Source: Pseudoruegeria sp. SK021 (lineage in GTDB: Bacteria; Pseudomonadota; Alphaproteobacteria; Rhodobacterales; Rhodobacteraceae). From it: DNA of 64,000 nucleotides. Of this stretch, positions 50,966 to 60,194 are shown piece after piece. The position numbers and the translations under genes are program-made. The first letter of the stretch is position 1, and every line of letters begins with the position of its first letter. The DNA lies in assembly GCF_002119405.1 (NCBI RefSeq), contig NZ_MTBG01000005.1:62001-126000 (forward strand), given 5' to 3'. The notes below the pieces were generated by a model. That model was not told the origin of the DNA. It did not search any database and was given only the letters and a program-made list of their open reading frames with translations.

Positions 50966-52390
50966 TTAGCCGTTCTTTGGCCAGGACTTCGTGTCGATGT
51001 CGAGATCGGCGTAGTTGTCCGGGTCGAGAACCGGCGTTTCTATCCCGGCCGCAATCTGGGCGCGGAAGTCACTCAGCAACCGCAGCACGATCGGGAACAG
51101 CATGATCAGGGCCAAGAGGTTCACCAGCGCCAGCACGCCCATCATCGGATCCGAGAAGAAGAAGACCGAGGTGGCGCCGGGGGCAATGGCGCCCAACAGA
51201 ACGACGCCCATGACCACGACCCGAAGCACGTGAACGGTGACCGGGTTGCTGGTCATCACGGTCAGCGCATTTTCACCAAGATAGTAATTATACATGATCG
51301 AACTGAACGAAAACAACAGGATCGCCGTGGTCAGATAGTATTTCGACCATTCCCCGACTTCCGACGCCAGCGACTGCTGTGTCAGCGCGATGCCGTCGAT
51401 GCCTTCTGCGCCCGGAACGTAAACATCGCTGAGCAAGATCAGAAATGCGGTGCAGGAACAGATCACCATCGTGTCGATAAAGACCGACAGGGATTGGGTG
51501 ATGCCTTGGCTGATCGGGTGCTTGACCCCGGCGGTTGCCGCGACGTTCGGGGCCGATCCCAGACCGGCCTCGTTCGAAAACAAGCCCCGGCGCAAACCTT
51601 GCGCAATCGCCGCGCCGACGCCGCCGCTGACGGCCTGCTCCCATCCCAAGCCGTTGGAAACGATGCTCCACAGCACGGCGGGCACGGAAAACAGGTTCAG
51701 AACGATGACCAAAAGGGCCATCAGAATATAGCCGATTGCCATGACCGGGATGATCACATCGGCCACTTTGGCAATGCGGTGAATGCCGCCATAGACGATG
51801 ACGCCCGTCACCCCAGCCAACACCAGCCCGGTCCAGATCCGGTCGATGCCGAGACTGTCTTGCGCGGCGCCCGCCACGGTGTTGCCCTGAAATGCGTTGA
51901 ACCCAATGGCGAAGGAGGCAATCAAGCTGATCGCATAGAGGACCGCTAGCCAGCGAAAGTTCTCGCCCAGACCATGGATGATCGACCGCGCCGGGCCGCC
52001 CCGGTAGCCGCCATCGGGATCGGTGCGTTTATAAAGCTGGGCCAGCGAACATTCGACCAGACTGGTACACATCCCGACCAGCGCAATGATCCACATCCAG
52101 AATACCGCACCCGGCCCGCCAAGAGTGATGGCCACGGCGACACCGGCAATATTGCCGCCGCCGACGCGCCCACCCACTGATACCAGAAGGGCCTCGCGGC
52201 TGCTGATCTGGTTGGGGTCATCGGATTCGCTGCCCGCTGTCAGTACCCGGAACATCCGCTTGAAATAGGTGAATTGGACGAAGCCGGTCATGATCGTCAT
52301 GAAAACGCCGAAGACGACCAGAAACGGGATCAGCGCCCAGCCCCAAGTCAGGTCTCCGATGACCCCAAAAATCATTTCTAGAAAACCCAT
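50966..52390 (-). CDS. Sodium:alanine/glycine symporter, AGCS family
   Basis: The 474-residue membrane protein has about 10-11 helices and AGCS motifs: SVGGRVGGGNIAGVAVAITLGGPGAVFWMW, QGNTVAGAAQDSLG, GLRRGLFSNEAGLGSAPNVAATA. It would import alanine or glycine with sodium. It is monocistronic between two hairpins. The upstream 190 bases were checked for a glycine riboswitch core and none is visible. Confidence 0.94.
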   Translation of the reverse strand: MGFLEMIFGVIGDLTWGWALIPFLVVFGVFMTIMTGFVQFTYFKRMFRVLTAGSESDDPNQISSREALLVSVGGRVGGGNIAGVAVAITLGGPGAVFWMWIIALVGMCTSLVECSLAQLYKRTDPDGGYRGGPARSIIHGLGENFRWLAVLYAISLIASFAIGFNAFQGNTVAGAAQDSLGIDRIWTGLVLAGVTGVIVYGGIHRIAKVADVIIPVMAIGYILMALLVIVLNLFSVPAVLWSIVSNGLGWEQAVSGGVGAAIAQGLRRGLFSNEAGLGSAPNVAATAGVKHPISQGITQSLSVFIDTMVICSCTAFLILLSDVYVPGAEGIDGIALTQQSLASEVGEWSKYYLTTAILLFSFSSIMYNYYLGENALTVMTSNPVTVHVLRVVVMGVVLLGAIAPGATSVFFFSDPMMGVLALVNLLALIMLFPIVLRLLSDFRAQIAAGIETPVLDPDNYADLDIDTKSWPKNG

Positions 52391-52641
52391 GCCTGCTCTC
52401 CTGTCTTTAATACCTGTGGCGTCGTTCAGACGGCGTCGACGCTTGAATTTCTATGACCGTATCAGGCTGAGTTGGCTTGGTAAGAGAGAATTTACCTTTC
52501 AGTGGCGAAAATATGCGCCGCCGGGTCGAGGGCGCAGTTCGGCCAGATTGTACCTTTGGCGAAACCTGTGGGATATAGCGCGACATGCGTCTGCCCTTCC
52601 CGGGGTGCTGCGCCGACGATCAAACGCGAGAGGCCGATCCA

Positions 52642-53274
52642 ATGGGTAGCTGCGATATTAATATGGCGAAGCTGATTCCGATCCTGATGTCACGAGGGCA
52701 GGCCGGGCGCAGCATCACCGCGATTGCCGGGGCACCCGGGTCTGGCAAGTCGACGCTGGCCGAGGCCCTTGTCACGGCGCTGAACCGCGAGGAACCGGGC
52801 AGCGCCGCTGTGTTGCCGATGGACGGGTATCACTATGATGATCTGGTGCTGAACATCCGGGGGTGGCGGGCACGAAAAGGCGCGCCGCACACGTTCGATG
52901 TGGCCGGGTTCGCCGCGATGCTGCAGCGGTTGGTCAGTAATGCTGACGCCGAGATCGCGGTTCCGGTCTTTGATCGCAGTCTGGAACTGGCCCGCGCCGG
53001 TGCTCGGATCATTGCGCAATCGGTGCGGCATGTGATTGTCGAAGGCAATTACCTGCTGTTGGACAGCGCGCCTTGGGCGGCGCTTCGGCCCCTCTACGAC
53101 ACGACCGTTTTTCTCGACGTTCCCGAGCCGCAGCTGATCGCCCGCCTTGAGACGCGATGGGCAGCACTGTCGCCCGCTGATCGCGCGGCGAAGATGGACG
53201 GGAATGACCTGCCGAATGTCCGGCAAGTGGTCCGTGAAAGTGTTGCGCCTGAGTTTCGCGTTACATCCGTTTGA
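52642..53274 (+). CDS. P-loop kinase, uridine/pantothenate-kinase-like (FrcK/YggC family)
   Basis: The 210-residue protein has Walker A AIAGAPGSGKSTLAEAL near residue 30, LPMDGYHYDDLVLNIRGWRARKGAPHTFDVAGF (the catalytic-Asp and substrate region of the PanK/uridine kinase clan), and VIVEGNYLLLDSAPW. ATG 52642 follows GAGAGG at 8 bases; ATG 52663 lacks a site. It may phosphorylate a sugar or nucleoside; relatives such as FrcK lie near fructose ABC transport genes. It converges on msrQ with 7 bases between stops. Confidence 0.87.
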   Translation: MGSCDINMAKLIPILMSRGQAGRSITAIAGAPGSGKSTLAEALVTALNREEPGSAAVLPMDGYHYDDLVLNIRGWRARKGAPHTFDVAGFAAMLQRLVSNADAEIAVPVFDRSLELARAGARIIAQSVRHVIVEGNYLLLDSAPWAALRPLYDTTVFLDVPEPQLIARLETRWAALSPADRAAKMDGNDLPNVRQVVRESVAPEFRVTSV

Positions 53275-53281
53275 CCCGGAT

Positions 53282-53875
53282 TTAGGGGCGGGCTCTGGCG
53301 CGCAATCGGGGCCTGGCCAAACGGAAAACGCTGAGCAGGAGCAAGGGCGAAAACCACAGTGCGGCTTCCCACACGACCAGCCCTCTGAATTGGATCGCCC
53401 AATGGATAAAGGTTAGCACCGCCGCCGGATAGACCAGTTGCTGCACCCGTTTCCAGCGGGTGCCCAACCGCCGGACCGATGCATCTCGCGACGTCCAAGC
53501 CACGGGGATCAACAGTGCCAGCACAACCAGTCCTGTCCACACGGTCGGCCAACTGAGCCGGGACAAAGCCACCCATAACCCGCCGACGTGAATGATATAG
53601 CACAAGGTGTGCAGCACCCCGTAAACGAATGCCGCGACCCCGATATAGCGGCGTTTTCGCACCAGAAAGCGGCTTCCCAACTTGCCGCGACACAGCTGGC
53701 AAAGCGGCGTGGCGCAGAGGCAGAGAATGAACAGGTAGGCCGACCACTCGGCCGTGCGATAGCTCAGCTTGGTAAAATCCAGTGGCGCGTCCGCCGATAG
53801 GGCGCGCCACGCTATGAGCAGGCCCGGAAGCGCCAAGACCAGCCAAATCAGGTAGTCGAAATCAATCCGCTTCAA
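53282..53875 (-). CDS. msrQ: MsrQ-like haem membrane subunit (ferric reductase-like family)
   Basis: The 197-residue protein has six predicted membrane helices of the ferric-reductase-like/YedZ family. Conserved histidines lie in GVLHTLCYIIHVG and TFIHWAIQFR, and RRYIGVAAFVYG and RLGTRWKRVQQLVY are family motifs. MsrQ passes electrons to the periplasmic methionine sulfoxide reductase MsrP. No msrP is in this window, so the partner is on another part of the genome or this copy has a different partner. Confidence 0.85.
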   Translation of the reverse strand: MKRIDFDYLIWLVLALPGLLIAWRALSADAPLDFTKLSYRTAEWSAYLFILCLCATPLCQLCRGKLGSRFLVRKRRYIGVAAFVYGVLHTLCYIIHVGGLWVALSRLSWPTVWTGLVVLALLIPVAWTSRDASVRRLGTRWKRVQQLVYPAAVLTFIHWAIQFRGLVVWEAALWFSPLLLLSVFRLARPRLRARARP

Positions 53876-53975
53876 ACTGACGCCTCACCTGACTGTTGAC
53901 CTTAGGGTAAGTCTACCGGTCTTTCACCATCAAACAAGGAAATCGATTACGTTTCGATTAAAGGCTGCGGTTGGA

Positions 53976-54851
53976 TCAAGGGGAGTCGCGAAAGATGCGG
54001 GTGGTGCCAAACATCGCTTCCAGCTCTTCTAGGCGGTCGCGGCTTTCGGTCCATCGGTGGCCTTGCACATCCGAGATCAGGGCCTCGACGATCATCATGA
54101 TCGCGATTGTGGAATCCCAGCTTGACGGCACTTCGATCTGAACGTTGAAGGTGTAATCTGCGATGATCGCAATCGGCGATTCCCATTGGTCGGTGAACAA
54201 GACGATTTTACTATGGCGTCCGCGTGCCAGCTTGGCCAGTTTTTGCAGCTCCGCCTCATAACGCCGGATGTCGAACAGCACCAGAACCGACCGCTCATCC
54301 ATATCCAGCAGGTATTGCGGCCACACATTCGGTGATTGGCTAAGCAGCGTGACGTTCGGACGAATGATCTGCAAGTGGTTGAACATATAATCGGCGATCG
54401 AACGGGTAATGCGCCCGCCCACCAGACACAGCCGCGCCTGTGGGTCGGCCAACAATGTCACCACTGCATCAAAGGCCGCCGGATCCAGCCGGGTCAGCGT
54501 ATTGCGCAAGTTAGCCGAGATGGCATCCGCAAACTGATTCAGGGTGTGTTCCTCAGCCGCGTTCGCACGCCATGCCTCTTTTTTCAGCAATGGCGCCTTG
54601 ATCTGGGCCGCGATTTCGCTGCGCAATGCTGCCTGCATAGCAGGAAATCCGTCAAATCCCAGCTTGCGCGCCATGCGGATCACCGTCGGCGTCGAGACGC
54701 CCGCGCTTTTGGCCAGATGGGTGATCGAGCCCAGCCCTGCCACGGGATAATCCTGTAACAGCACGCTTACCAATAGGCGCTCGGCCCGGGTCAGCCGCGC
54801 GTGTTGGGCTTGCATCCGGGATTTGACCGTTTCCGGAGCCATCTGTGCCAC
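53976..54851 (-). CDS. RpiR-family transcriptional regulator
   Basis: The 291-residue protein has the RpiR N-terminal HTH (LTRAERLLVSVLLQDYPVAGLGSITHLAKSAGVSTPTVIRMARKLGFDGFP) and a SIS sugar-isomerase-like domain (LCLVGGRITRSIADYMFNHLQI, VLVLFDIRRYEAELQKLAKLARGRHSKIVLFTDQWESP). It is divergent from the N-formylglutamate amidohydrolase/TRAP operon across 113 bases that contain a TTGACA promoter element and an imperfect palindrome. It likely represses that operon. Confidence 0.93.
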   Translation of the reverse strand: MAQMAPETVKSRMQAQHARLTRAERLLVSVLLQDYPVAGLGSITHLAKSAGVSTPTVIRMARKLGFDGFPAMQAALRSEIAAQIKAPLLKKEAWRANAAEEHTLNQFADAISANLRNTLTRLDPAAFDAVVTLLADPQARLCLVGGRITRSIADYMFNHLQIIRPNVTLLSQSPNVWPQYLLDMDERSVLVLFDIRRYEAELQKLAKLARGRHSKIVLFTDQWESPIAIIADYTFNVQIEVPSSWDSTIAIMMIVEALISDVQGHRWTESRDRLEELEAMFGTTRIFRDSP

Positions 54852-54908
54852 AATTTTCCCCTGATCGTCAAAGACGCGGAAAAATCTCCGCTGGTTCTTG
54901 AAGCATTG

Positions 54909-54943
54909 TTGACAAAAAAATCTCTTCTGTAAAGAATTCTACA
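54909..54943 (+). promoter_or_regulatory. Candidate promoter and operator for the amidohydrolase/TRAP operon
   Basis: TTGACA at 54909-54914 is a perfect -35 box; after 17 bases comes AAGAAT (54932-54937), a moderate -10. An imperfect palindrome TGTA-AAGAATTC-TACA (54928-54943, 5 of 8 pairs) covers the -10, a position suitable for a repressor. The first gene starts at 54965. Confidence 0.6.
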
Positions 54944-54964
54944 AGAACAGATCGAGAGCGTCCA

Positions 54965-55759
54965 ATGACCCACCGCCTGCTTCGACCACATGACGAACCT
55001 GCCGCCGAATTGGTGAACCCTGAGGGTGCCTGCCGCGTGATTCTGGTCTGTGAACATGCCAGCAACGCCATTCCGGACAGCCTGAATGGTCTGGGGTTGG
55101 ATCCGGCGGCGCGGACCAGTCATGCGGCGTGGGACATCGGTGCCCGCGATCTGGCCCTGTGCCTCAGTCAACGGCTTGACGCGCCGCTGGTGGCGTCTCG
55201 GGTGTCGCGTCTGGTCTATGATTGCAATCGCGCGCCCGCGTCACCGGGGGCGATGCCAGACCAAAGCGAACGGATCAGCGTCCCCGGCAATCGAAACTTG
55301 ACCGGACCGGACCGGCAACTGCGGATCGATGAGGTGTATCTGCCGTTTCGGCATGTGCTGCGGAACCTTCTGGACAGTCACGCGCCGATCGCGCTGGTGA
55401 CGGTCCACAGCTTTACGCCGATTTATTTTGACGTGCCAAGGGCGGTCGAACTGGGCCTGCTGCATGACCGGGATGATCGTCTGGCCAAGGCGATGCTTGC
55501 GGCGGCACCATCCGCGACAACCCTGCGCACCGAGTTGAATGCGCCCTACAGCGCTGCGGATGGGGTCATGCACACCTTGACCGATCATGCCCTGCCGCGC
55601 GGACTTTTGAATGTGATGATTGAGGTCAGGAATGATCTGCTGGTAATGGCAGGCGGTCCAGCGCGGGTGGCGGGTGATCTGGCGGCGATGCTGGGGCAGG
55701 GGCTGAGCGCGCTTGATCCGAGCTGGGCCGCATCGGACCGTCCGGGGCGGACGGCATGA
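54965..55759 (+). CDS. N-formylglutamate amidohydrolase family hydrolase
   Basis: The 264-residue protein has the family opening VCEHASNAIPDSLNGLGLDP (metal-binding Glu and His), then DIGARDLALCLSQRLDAPLVASRVSRLVYDCNR and VTVHSFTP with further His. N-formylglutamate amidohydrolase (HutG) cleaves N-formylglutamate to glutamate and formate in histidine degradation, but no other hut gene is here. Beside a glutamine-synthetase-like ligase it may instead hydrolyse a glutamyl amide. It overlaps dctQ by four bases and is first in the operon. Confidence 0.88.
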   Translation: MTHRLLRPHDEPAAELVNPEGACRVILVCEHASNAIPDSLNGLGLDPAARTSHAAWDIGARDLALCLSQRLDAPLVASRVSRLVYDCNRAPASPGAMPDQSERISVPGNRNLTGPDRQLRIDEVYLPFRHVLRNLLDSHAPIALVTVHSFTPIYFDVPRAVELGLLHDRDDRLAKAMLAAAPSATTLRTELNAPYSAADGVMHTLTDHALPRGLLNVMIEVRNDLLVMAGGPARVAGDLAAMLGQGLSALDPSWAASDRPGRTA

Positions 55760-56262
55760 GTGTATCGCCGCGGCGTTTTGTGGCGGCCATTGATGCGGTG
55801 AATTACCGGGTTGGCCGGGTCGCCATGTATGGCATTTTCGTGATGATCGGGATCCTGCTGTGGTCCTCGGTGTCAAAGACGTTTTTCCTGCCATCGATGT
55901 GGACGCTGGAAAGCGCGCAATTCGCCATGGTTGCCTATTACATCCTTGGCGGGCCGTACTCGATCCAGCTTGGCTCTAACGTGCGGATGGACCTGCTGTA
56001 CGGCACATGGTCGCCGCGCTTTAAGGCGATGGTCGATGCGGTGACCATTTTGTTCTTGGTGTTTTATCTTGGGGTCCTCTTGTACGGCGCCTATGACAGC
56101 ACCGCCTACGCCCTGAAATACAGCGAGCGCAGCCCGACGGCGTGGCGCCCGCTGATGTGGCCGATCAAACTGACGATGTGCGTCGGGATCAGCCTGATGA
56201 TTTTGCAATGTCTGTCAGAGTTCATCAAGGACATCCTGCGGATTCGCGGGGAAGAGATCTGA
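55756..56262 (+). CDS. dctQ: TRAP transporter small permease, DctQ family
   Basis: The 168-residue protein has four predicted helices and the DctQ-like center TLESAQFAMVAYYILGGPYSIQLGSNVRMDLLYG. The start overlaps the amidohydrolase stop by four bases and the stop overlaps the dctM start by one base (TGATG). The order dctQ-dctM-dctP differs from the dctPQM order of the other cluster in this window. Confidence 0.92.
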   Translation: MSVSPRRFVAAIDAVNYRVGRVAMYGIFVMIGILLWSSVSKTFFLPSMWTLESAQFAMVAYYILGGPYSIQLGSNVRMDLLYGTWSPRFKAMVDAVTILFLVFYLGVLLYGAYDSTAYALKYSERSPTAWRPLMWPIKLTMCVGISLMILQCLSEFIKDILRIRGEEI

Positions 56263-57584
56263 TGTCCTATGAAATGATCGCGTTGTTGATGTTTTCCTCC
56301 ATGATGCTGATGCTTTTGACCGGTCAGCGGGTGTTTGGGGCGATCGGCGCGGTGGCTTGCGTCGCGGCGCTGACGCTTTGGGGAACGGGTGGGTCGAACA
56401 TTCCGTTCTCGGCTGCGATGAAGCTGATGAAGTGGTATCCGCTGCTGACCCTGCCGATGTTCATTTTTATGGGCTACGTGCTGTCGGAAAGCAAAATTGC
56501 CGATGACCTGTATAAGATGTTCCATGTCTGGATGGGTCCGCTGAATGGTGGCTTGGCCATTGGCACGATCCTATTGATGGTGCTGGTCTCGGCCATGAAC
56601 GGGTTATCCGTGGCGGGCATGGCGATTGGCGCGACCATTGCACTGCCCGAGTTGCTGCGGCGCGGTTATGATAAGATCATGGTCACCGGGGTTATTCAGG
56701 CCGGGTCGAGCCTTGGCATTCTGGTGCCGCCCTCGGTGGTTCTGGTGCTCTATGCGATGATTGCGCGGCAACCGGTGGGGCAACTATGGCTGGCCGGGGT
56801 GTTCCCGGGGCTGATGATGGCGGCGATGTTCGTCATCTATATCGTGATCCGCTGCCGGATGAACCCCAGCCTCGGCCCCGCCTTACCCGCCGACGAGCGC
56901 GACATCACCAAGGCTGAAAAGTATCGCCTGCTCTGGGCTGGCGTTCTGCCATTCGTAATCTTTTTCGCGATGATGGTGCCATTCATCAACGGTTGGACCA
57001 GCCTTGTCGAAAGCTCGGCCATTGGCGCGATGACGGCGTTCATGGCCGCGGTTCTGAAAGGCCGGATGACCCGCGAGGTGTTTGAGAACTCGGTGCGCAA
57101 TACGCTGGCGATTTCGTGCATGTTCATGTGGATCATCTTGGCCGCATTGGGCTTCGGTGCGGTGTTTGACGGGCTTGGGGCGGTTAAGGCGATCGCCAAT
57201 CTGTTCACCGAACAACTGGGCCTCAGCCCGTGGATGATCCTGATCCTGATGCAGCTTAGCTTCATCCTGATGGGCACGTTTCTGGACGACACCGCCATGC
57301 TGGTCATCGTGGCGCCGCTATATGTGCCGCTGGTCGGTGCGCTTGGCTTCGATCTGATCTGGTATGGCGTTCTTTACACCATAACTTGTCAAATTGCCTA
57401 TATGACCCCGCCGTTCGGCTATAATCTGTTTCTGATGCGCGCAATGGCGCCGCCTGAGATTGGCATCACTGATATCTACCGTTCCATCACGCCGTTTGTC
57501 GGGGTTATGGTTGTGGCGCTGATCCTCGTGATGGTGTTCCCGCAAATCGCTCTCTGGCTACCCAATTACGTTTACGGAAAATGA
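56262..57584 (+). CDS. dctM: TRAP transporter large permease, DctM family
   Basis: The 440-residue permease has SAMNGLSVAGMAIGATIALPELLRRGYD, GSSLGILVPPSVVLVLYAMIA and MGTFLDDTAMLVIVAPLYVPLV, which are DctM motifs of the mannitol/chloroaromatic subtype. I place the start at ATG 56262 immediately at the dctQ stop, although the frame is open from 56142 within dctQ. Confidence 0.94.
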   Translation: MSYEMIALLMFSSMMLMLLTGQRVFGAIGAVACVAALTLWGTGGSNIPFSAAMKLMKWYPLLTLPMFIFMGYVLSESKIADDLYKMFHVWMGPLNGGLAIGTILLMVLVSAMNGLSVAGMAIGATIALPELLRRGYDKIMVTGVIQAGSSLGILVPPSVVLVLYAMIARQPVGQLWLAGVFPGLMMAAMFVIYIVIRCRMNPSLGPALPADERDITKAEKYRLLWAGVLPFVIFFAMMVPFINGWTSLVESSAIGAMTAFMAAVLKGRMTREVFENSVRNTLAISCMFMWIILAALGFGAVFDGLGAVKAIANLFTEQLGLSPWMILILMQLSFILMGTFLDDTAMLVIVAPLYVPLVGALGFDLIWYGVLYTITCQIAYMTPPFGYNLFLMRAMAPPEIGITDIYRSITPFVGVMVVALILVMVFPQIALWLPNYVYGK

Positions 57585-57642
57585 CCCAAGAACTCTGCTG
57601 AAGCAGAGCAGCCTGCCCAACGTGACCAACAAGGAGAAGAAG

Positions 57643-58680
57643 ATGACCACCAGACGCAAGTTTCTGACGACGGCCAGCCTTGGCGGCGCCTCGGTTCTCG
57701 CCGCCCCGGCGATTGTCAAAGCCCAAGACACGATCAAATGGCGGATGCAAACCTATGCCGGCTCGGCTTTGGGGGCCGAAGTGACCAAGCCCGCCGTCGA
57801 TTTCATCAACAATGCCGCCAATGGCGCTTTGGAAATTGAACTGTATTACGCTGACCAGATCGTCCCGACCGGTGAATTGTTCCGGGCGCTGCAATCGGGC
57901 ACCATCGACGCAGTGCATTCCGACGATGACAGCATGGCGGCCCCCACTGATGTGACGCCGTTCGGCGGCTATTTCCCACTGGCCACGAAACATGCGCTGG
58001 ATGTGCCAGTACTGTTTGAACAGTACGGGTTGGCCGATATCTGGCGCAATGCCTATGCGGATGTTGGCGTGGCGTGGCTGTCTGCTGCAGGCCAAGACCC
58101 GTGCAACTTCAACACCAAGCAGCCGATCACCAGTCTGGCGGATATGGCCGGGCTGCGCCTTTACACCTTCCCGACAGCGGGGCGGTTCCTATCGCAGTTC
58201 GGCGTCGTGCCGGTGTCGATCCCTTACGAGGATGCGGAAGTCGCAGTTCAGACCGGCGAGTTGGACGGCATGGCCTGGTCCGGCATCACCGAGGATTACA
58301 CGGTCGGTTGGGCCGATGTGACCGACTACTTCTTGACCAATAATATCTCGGGCGCATGGATCGGGTCGTTCTATGTGAACCAGCAGAAATGGTCCGATCT
58401 GCCGGACTATCTGAAAGGGGTGGTCATGGCCGGGATCGAGGCCAGCCACACCTATCGCAACCAGTGGTATTGGGGCGGCGAAGCGCGGTTACGGGCCAGC
58501 GGTGAAAAGCTGCAACTGACCTCGATCCCGCCGGAAGAATGGATGGTGGTCGAAGAAGCTGGCAAAGTGTTCTGGGACGAAATGGCAGAAACCAACGAGA
58601 CCGCTGCCAAAATCGTGTCGATCTTCCGCGACTATAATAACGTGACCTCGAAAGCCGGCCCGCCCTATACCTTCGGCTGA
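57643..58680 (+). CDS. dctP: TRAP transporter solute-binding protein with Tat signal, DctP family
   Basis: The 345-residue protein begins MTTRRKFLTTASLGGASVLA, a twin-arginine signal with cleavage near VKAQD. The core has SGTIDAVHSDDDSM, KQPITSLADMAGLRLYTFPTAGRF with the carboxylate-binding Arg, and AVQTGELDGMAWSG. AAGGAGAAGAAG stands right before ATG 57643. Export in the folded state fits a binding protein that requires folding or ligand binding in the cytoplasm. It follows dctM and is followed by a hairpin. Confidence 0.93.
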   Translation: MTTRRKFLTTASLGGASVLAAPAIVKAQDTIKWRMQTYAGSALGAEVTKPAVDFINNAANGALEIELYYADQIVPTGELFRALQSGTIDAVHSDDDSMAAPTDVTPFGGYFPLATKHALDVPVLFEQYGLADIWRNAYADVGVAWLSAAGQDPCNFNTKQPITSLADMAGLRLYTFPTAGRFLSQFGVVPVSIPYEDAEVAVQTGELDGMAWSGITEDYTVGWADVTDYFLTNNISGAWIGSFYVNQQKWSDLPDYLKGVVMAGIEASHTYRNQWYWGGEARLRASGEKLQLTSIPPEEWMVVEEAGKVFWDEMAETNETAAKIVSIFRDYNNVTSKAGPPYTFG

Positions 58681-58696
58681 TCCCAACCCCATGGAG

Positions 58697-58715
58697 GGAC
58701 GGGCGCAACCCGTCC
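58697..58715 (+). terminator. Hairpin between dctP and the glutamine-synthetase-like gene
   Basis: GGACGGG (58697-58703) pairs with CCCGTCC (58709-58715), followed by TTCC, 17 bases after the binding-protein stop. It may reduce read-through into the enzyme genes. Confidence 0.6.
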
Positions 58716-58755
58716 TTCCAGTTCTTCCCCATTTTCTTTTCGACAGGAACCCACC

Positions 58756-60120
58756 ATGGCCGGCCCGCTCGATTTCAACACACTTAAGGCCCGGGTGGCC
58801 GATGGCAGCATCGATACGGTGCTGGTCTGTCTTGTCGACATGCAAGGGCGGCTGATGGGCAAGCGCTTTCATGCGCAGAATTTCGTCGACGTCGCCTATG
58901 CCGAGACCCATTGCTGCAACTACCTGTTGGCCACCGATTTGGAGATGGCCCAGCCGGATGGGTACGCTTCGACCAGTTGGCGGCAAGGCTATGGCGATTA
59001 CATGATGCGCCCGGATCTGACGACGCTGCGCCCGGTGCCGTGGCTTGAGGGCACGGCGATGGTGCTTTGCGATGTGCTGGACCATCACGGTCATGCCCCG
59101 GTGCCGCATTCGCCGCGGGCGATCCTGAAAGCGCAGATCGACCGGCTTGCGGCGATGGGGTTTACCGCCAAGATGGCGACCGAGTTGGAATTTACCCTGT
59201 TCACCCAAAGCTATGACGAGGCCCGCAAGGCCGGGTTTCGCGGGCTAGAGCCGATCAGCGGATACAACGAAGATTACCATATTCTGCAGACCACCAAGGA
59301 AGAGGGAATCATGCGCGCGCTGCGCAACCATCTCTTTGCGGCCGGCCTGCCGATTGAGAACACCAAGGGCGAAGCCGAGACCGGTCAGGAAGAACTGAAC
59401 ATTCGCTATTCCGATGCGCTGGACTGCGCCGATTATCACACCATCGCCAAGAATGCGGTTAAGGAAATCGCGTGGGCGCAGGGGCGCTCGGCAACCTTCC
59501 TGTCGAAGTGGCACCACACTAAGGTTGGCAACTCGACCCATATTCACCTGTCGCTGTGGCAGCAGGATCGCCCGGTCTTTCATGACCCCGCTGATCCGTT
59601 GGGAATGTCCGATCTGATGCGGCGGTTTTGTGCCGGGATGATCGCCTATGCGCCGGATTATACCGCCCTGCTGGCACCCTATGTGAACAGTTACAAACGC
59701 TTCGCCAAGGGCACGTTTGCGCCCACCAAAGCGGTCTGGTCTGTCGACAATCGTACGGCTGGGTTCCGGCTGTGTGGCGAGGGCGGCAAAGGCGTGCGGA
59801 TGGAATGCCGGATCGGCGGGTCCGACCTCAACCCCTATCTGGCGCAAGCGGCCTTGCTGGCCGCGGGGATCAAGGGGATTGAGGACGAGATGGAATTACC
59901 GCCCCCCGCCATCGGCGATGTTTATGGCGACGCCGCAGCCCCCGAAATTCCCCGGTCGTTGCGCACCGCAACCGAGACGCTGCGCGGGTCCGAGATGCTG
60001 AAAGCCGCCTTCGGTGACGAGGTGGTCGCGCATTGTGTCCGCGCCGCCGAATGGGAGCAGATTGCCTTTGACAAGGTCGTGACCGACTGGGAAATAGCGC
60101 GAGGCTTTGAACGGGCCTGA
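58756..60120 (+). CDS. Glutamine synthetase family ligase (gamma-glutamyl amine/alkanolamide synthetase-like)
   Basis: The 454-residue enzyme has glutamine synthetase motifs: ATELEFTLF, EAETGQEELNIRY (metal and glutamate binding), HTKVGNSTHIHLSLW (ATP and metal), YKRFAKGTFAPTKAVWSVDNRTAGFR, RMECRIGGSDLNPYLA. The N-terminal beta-grasp domain is the PuuA/GlnT-type variant, and the regulated Tyr adenylylation loop of GlnA is absent. Such ligases join glutamate to an amine at the gamma-carboxyl with ATP. Adjacent alcohol and aldehyde dehydrogenases suggest that the amine carries a hydroxyl or amino group that is later oxidised. Confidence 0.9.
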   Translation: MAGPLDFNTLKARVADGSIDTVLVCLVDMQGRLMGKRFHAQNFVDVAYAETHCCNYLLATDLEMAQPDGYASTSWRQGYGDYMMRPDLTTLRPVPWLEGTAMVLCDVLDHHGHAPVPHSPRAILKAQIDRLAAMGFTAKMATELEFTLFTQSYDEARKAGFRGLEPISGYNEDYHILQTTKEEGIMRALRNHLFAAGLPIENTKGEAETGQEELNIRYSDALDCADYHTIAKNAVKEIAWAQGRSATFLSKWHHTKVGNSTHIHLSLWQQDRPVFHDPADPLGMSDLMRRFCAGMIAYAPDYTALLAPYVNSYKRFAKGTFAPTKAVWSVDNRTAGFRLCGEGGKGVRMECRIGGSDLNPYLAQAALLAAGIKGIEDEMELPPPAIGDVYGDAAAPEIPRSLRTATETLRGSEMLKAAFGDEVVAHCVRAAEWEQIAFDKVVTDWEIARGFERA

Positions 60121-60194
60121 TGTCGTTCTGCGTGATCCCATCCCCCCTTATGCGTAAGGCCTGAGCTGACCCCCGGCCTGTTGAAAGGACCCTC

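Noticed and set aside
52391-52641. Possible glycine riboswitch upstream of the alanine/glycine symporter
   Set aside because: The conserved core and tandem architecture of glycine riboswitches were not seen on the minus strand in this gap.
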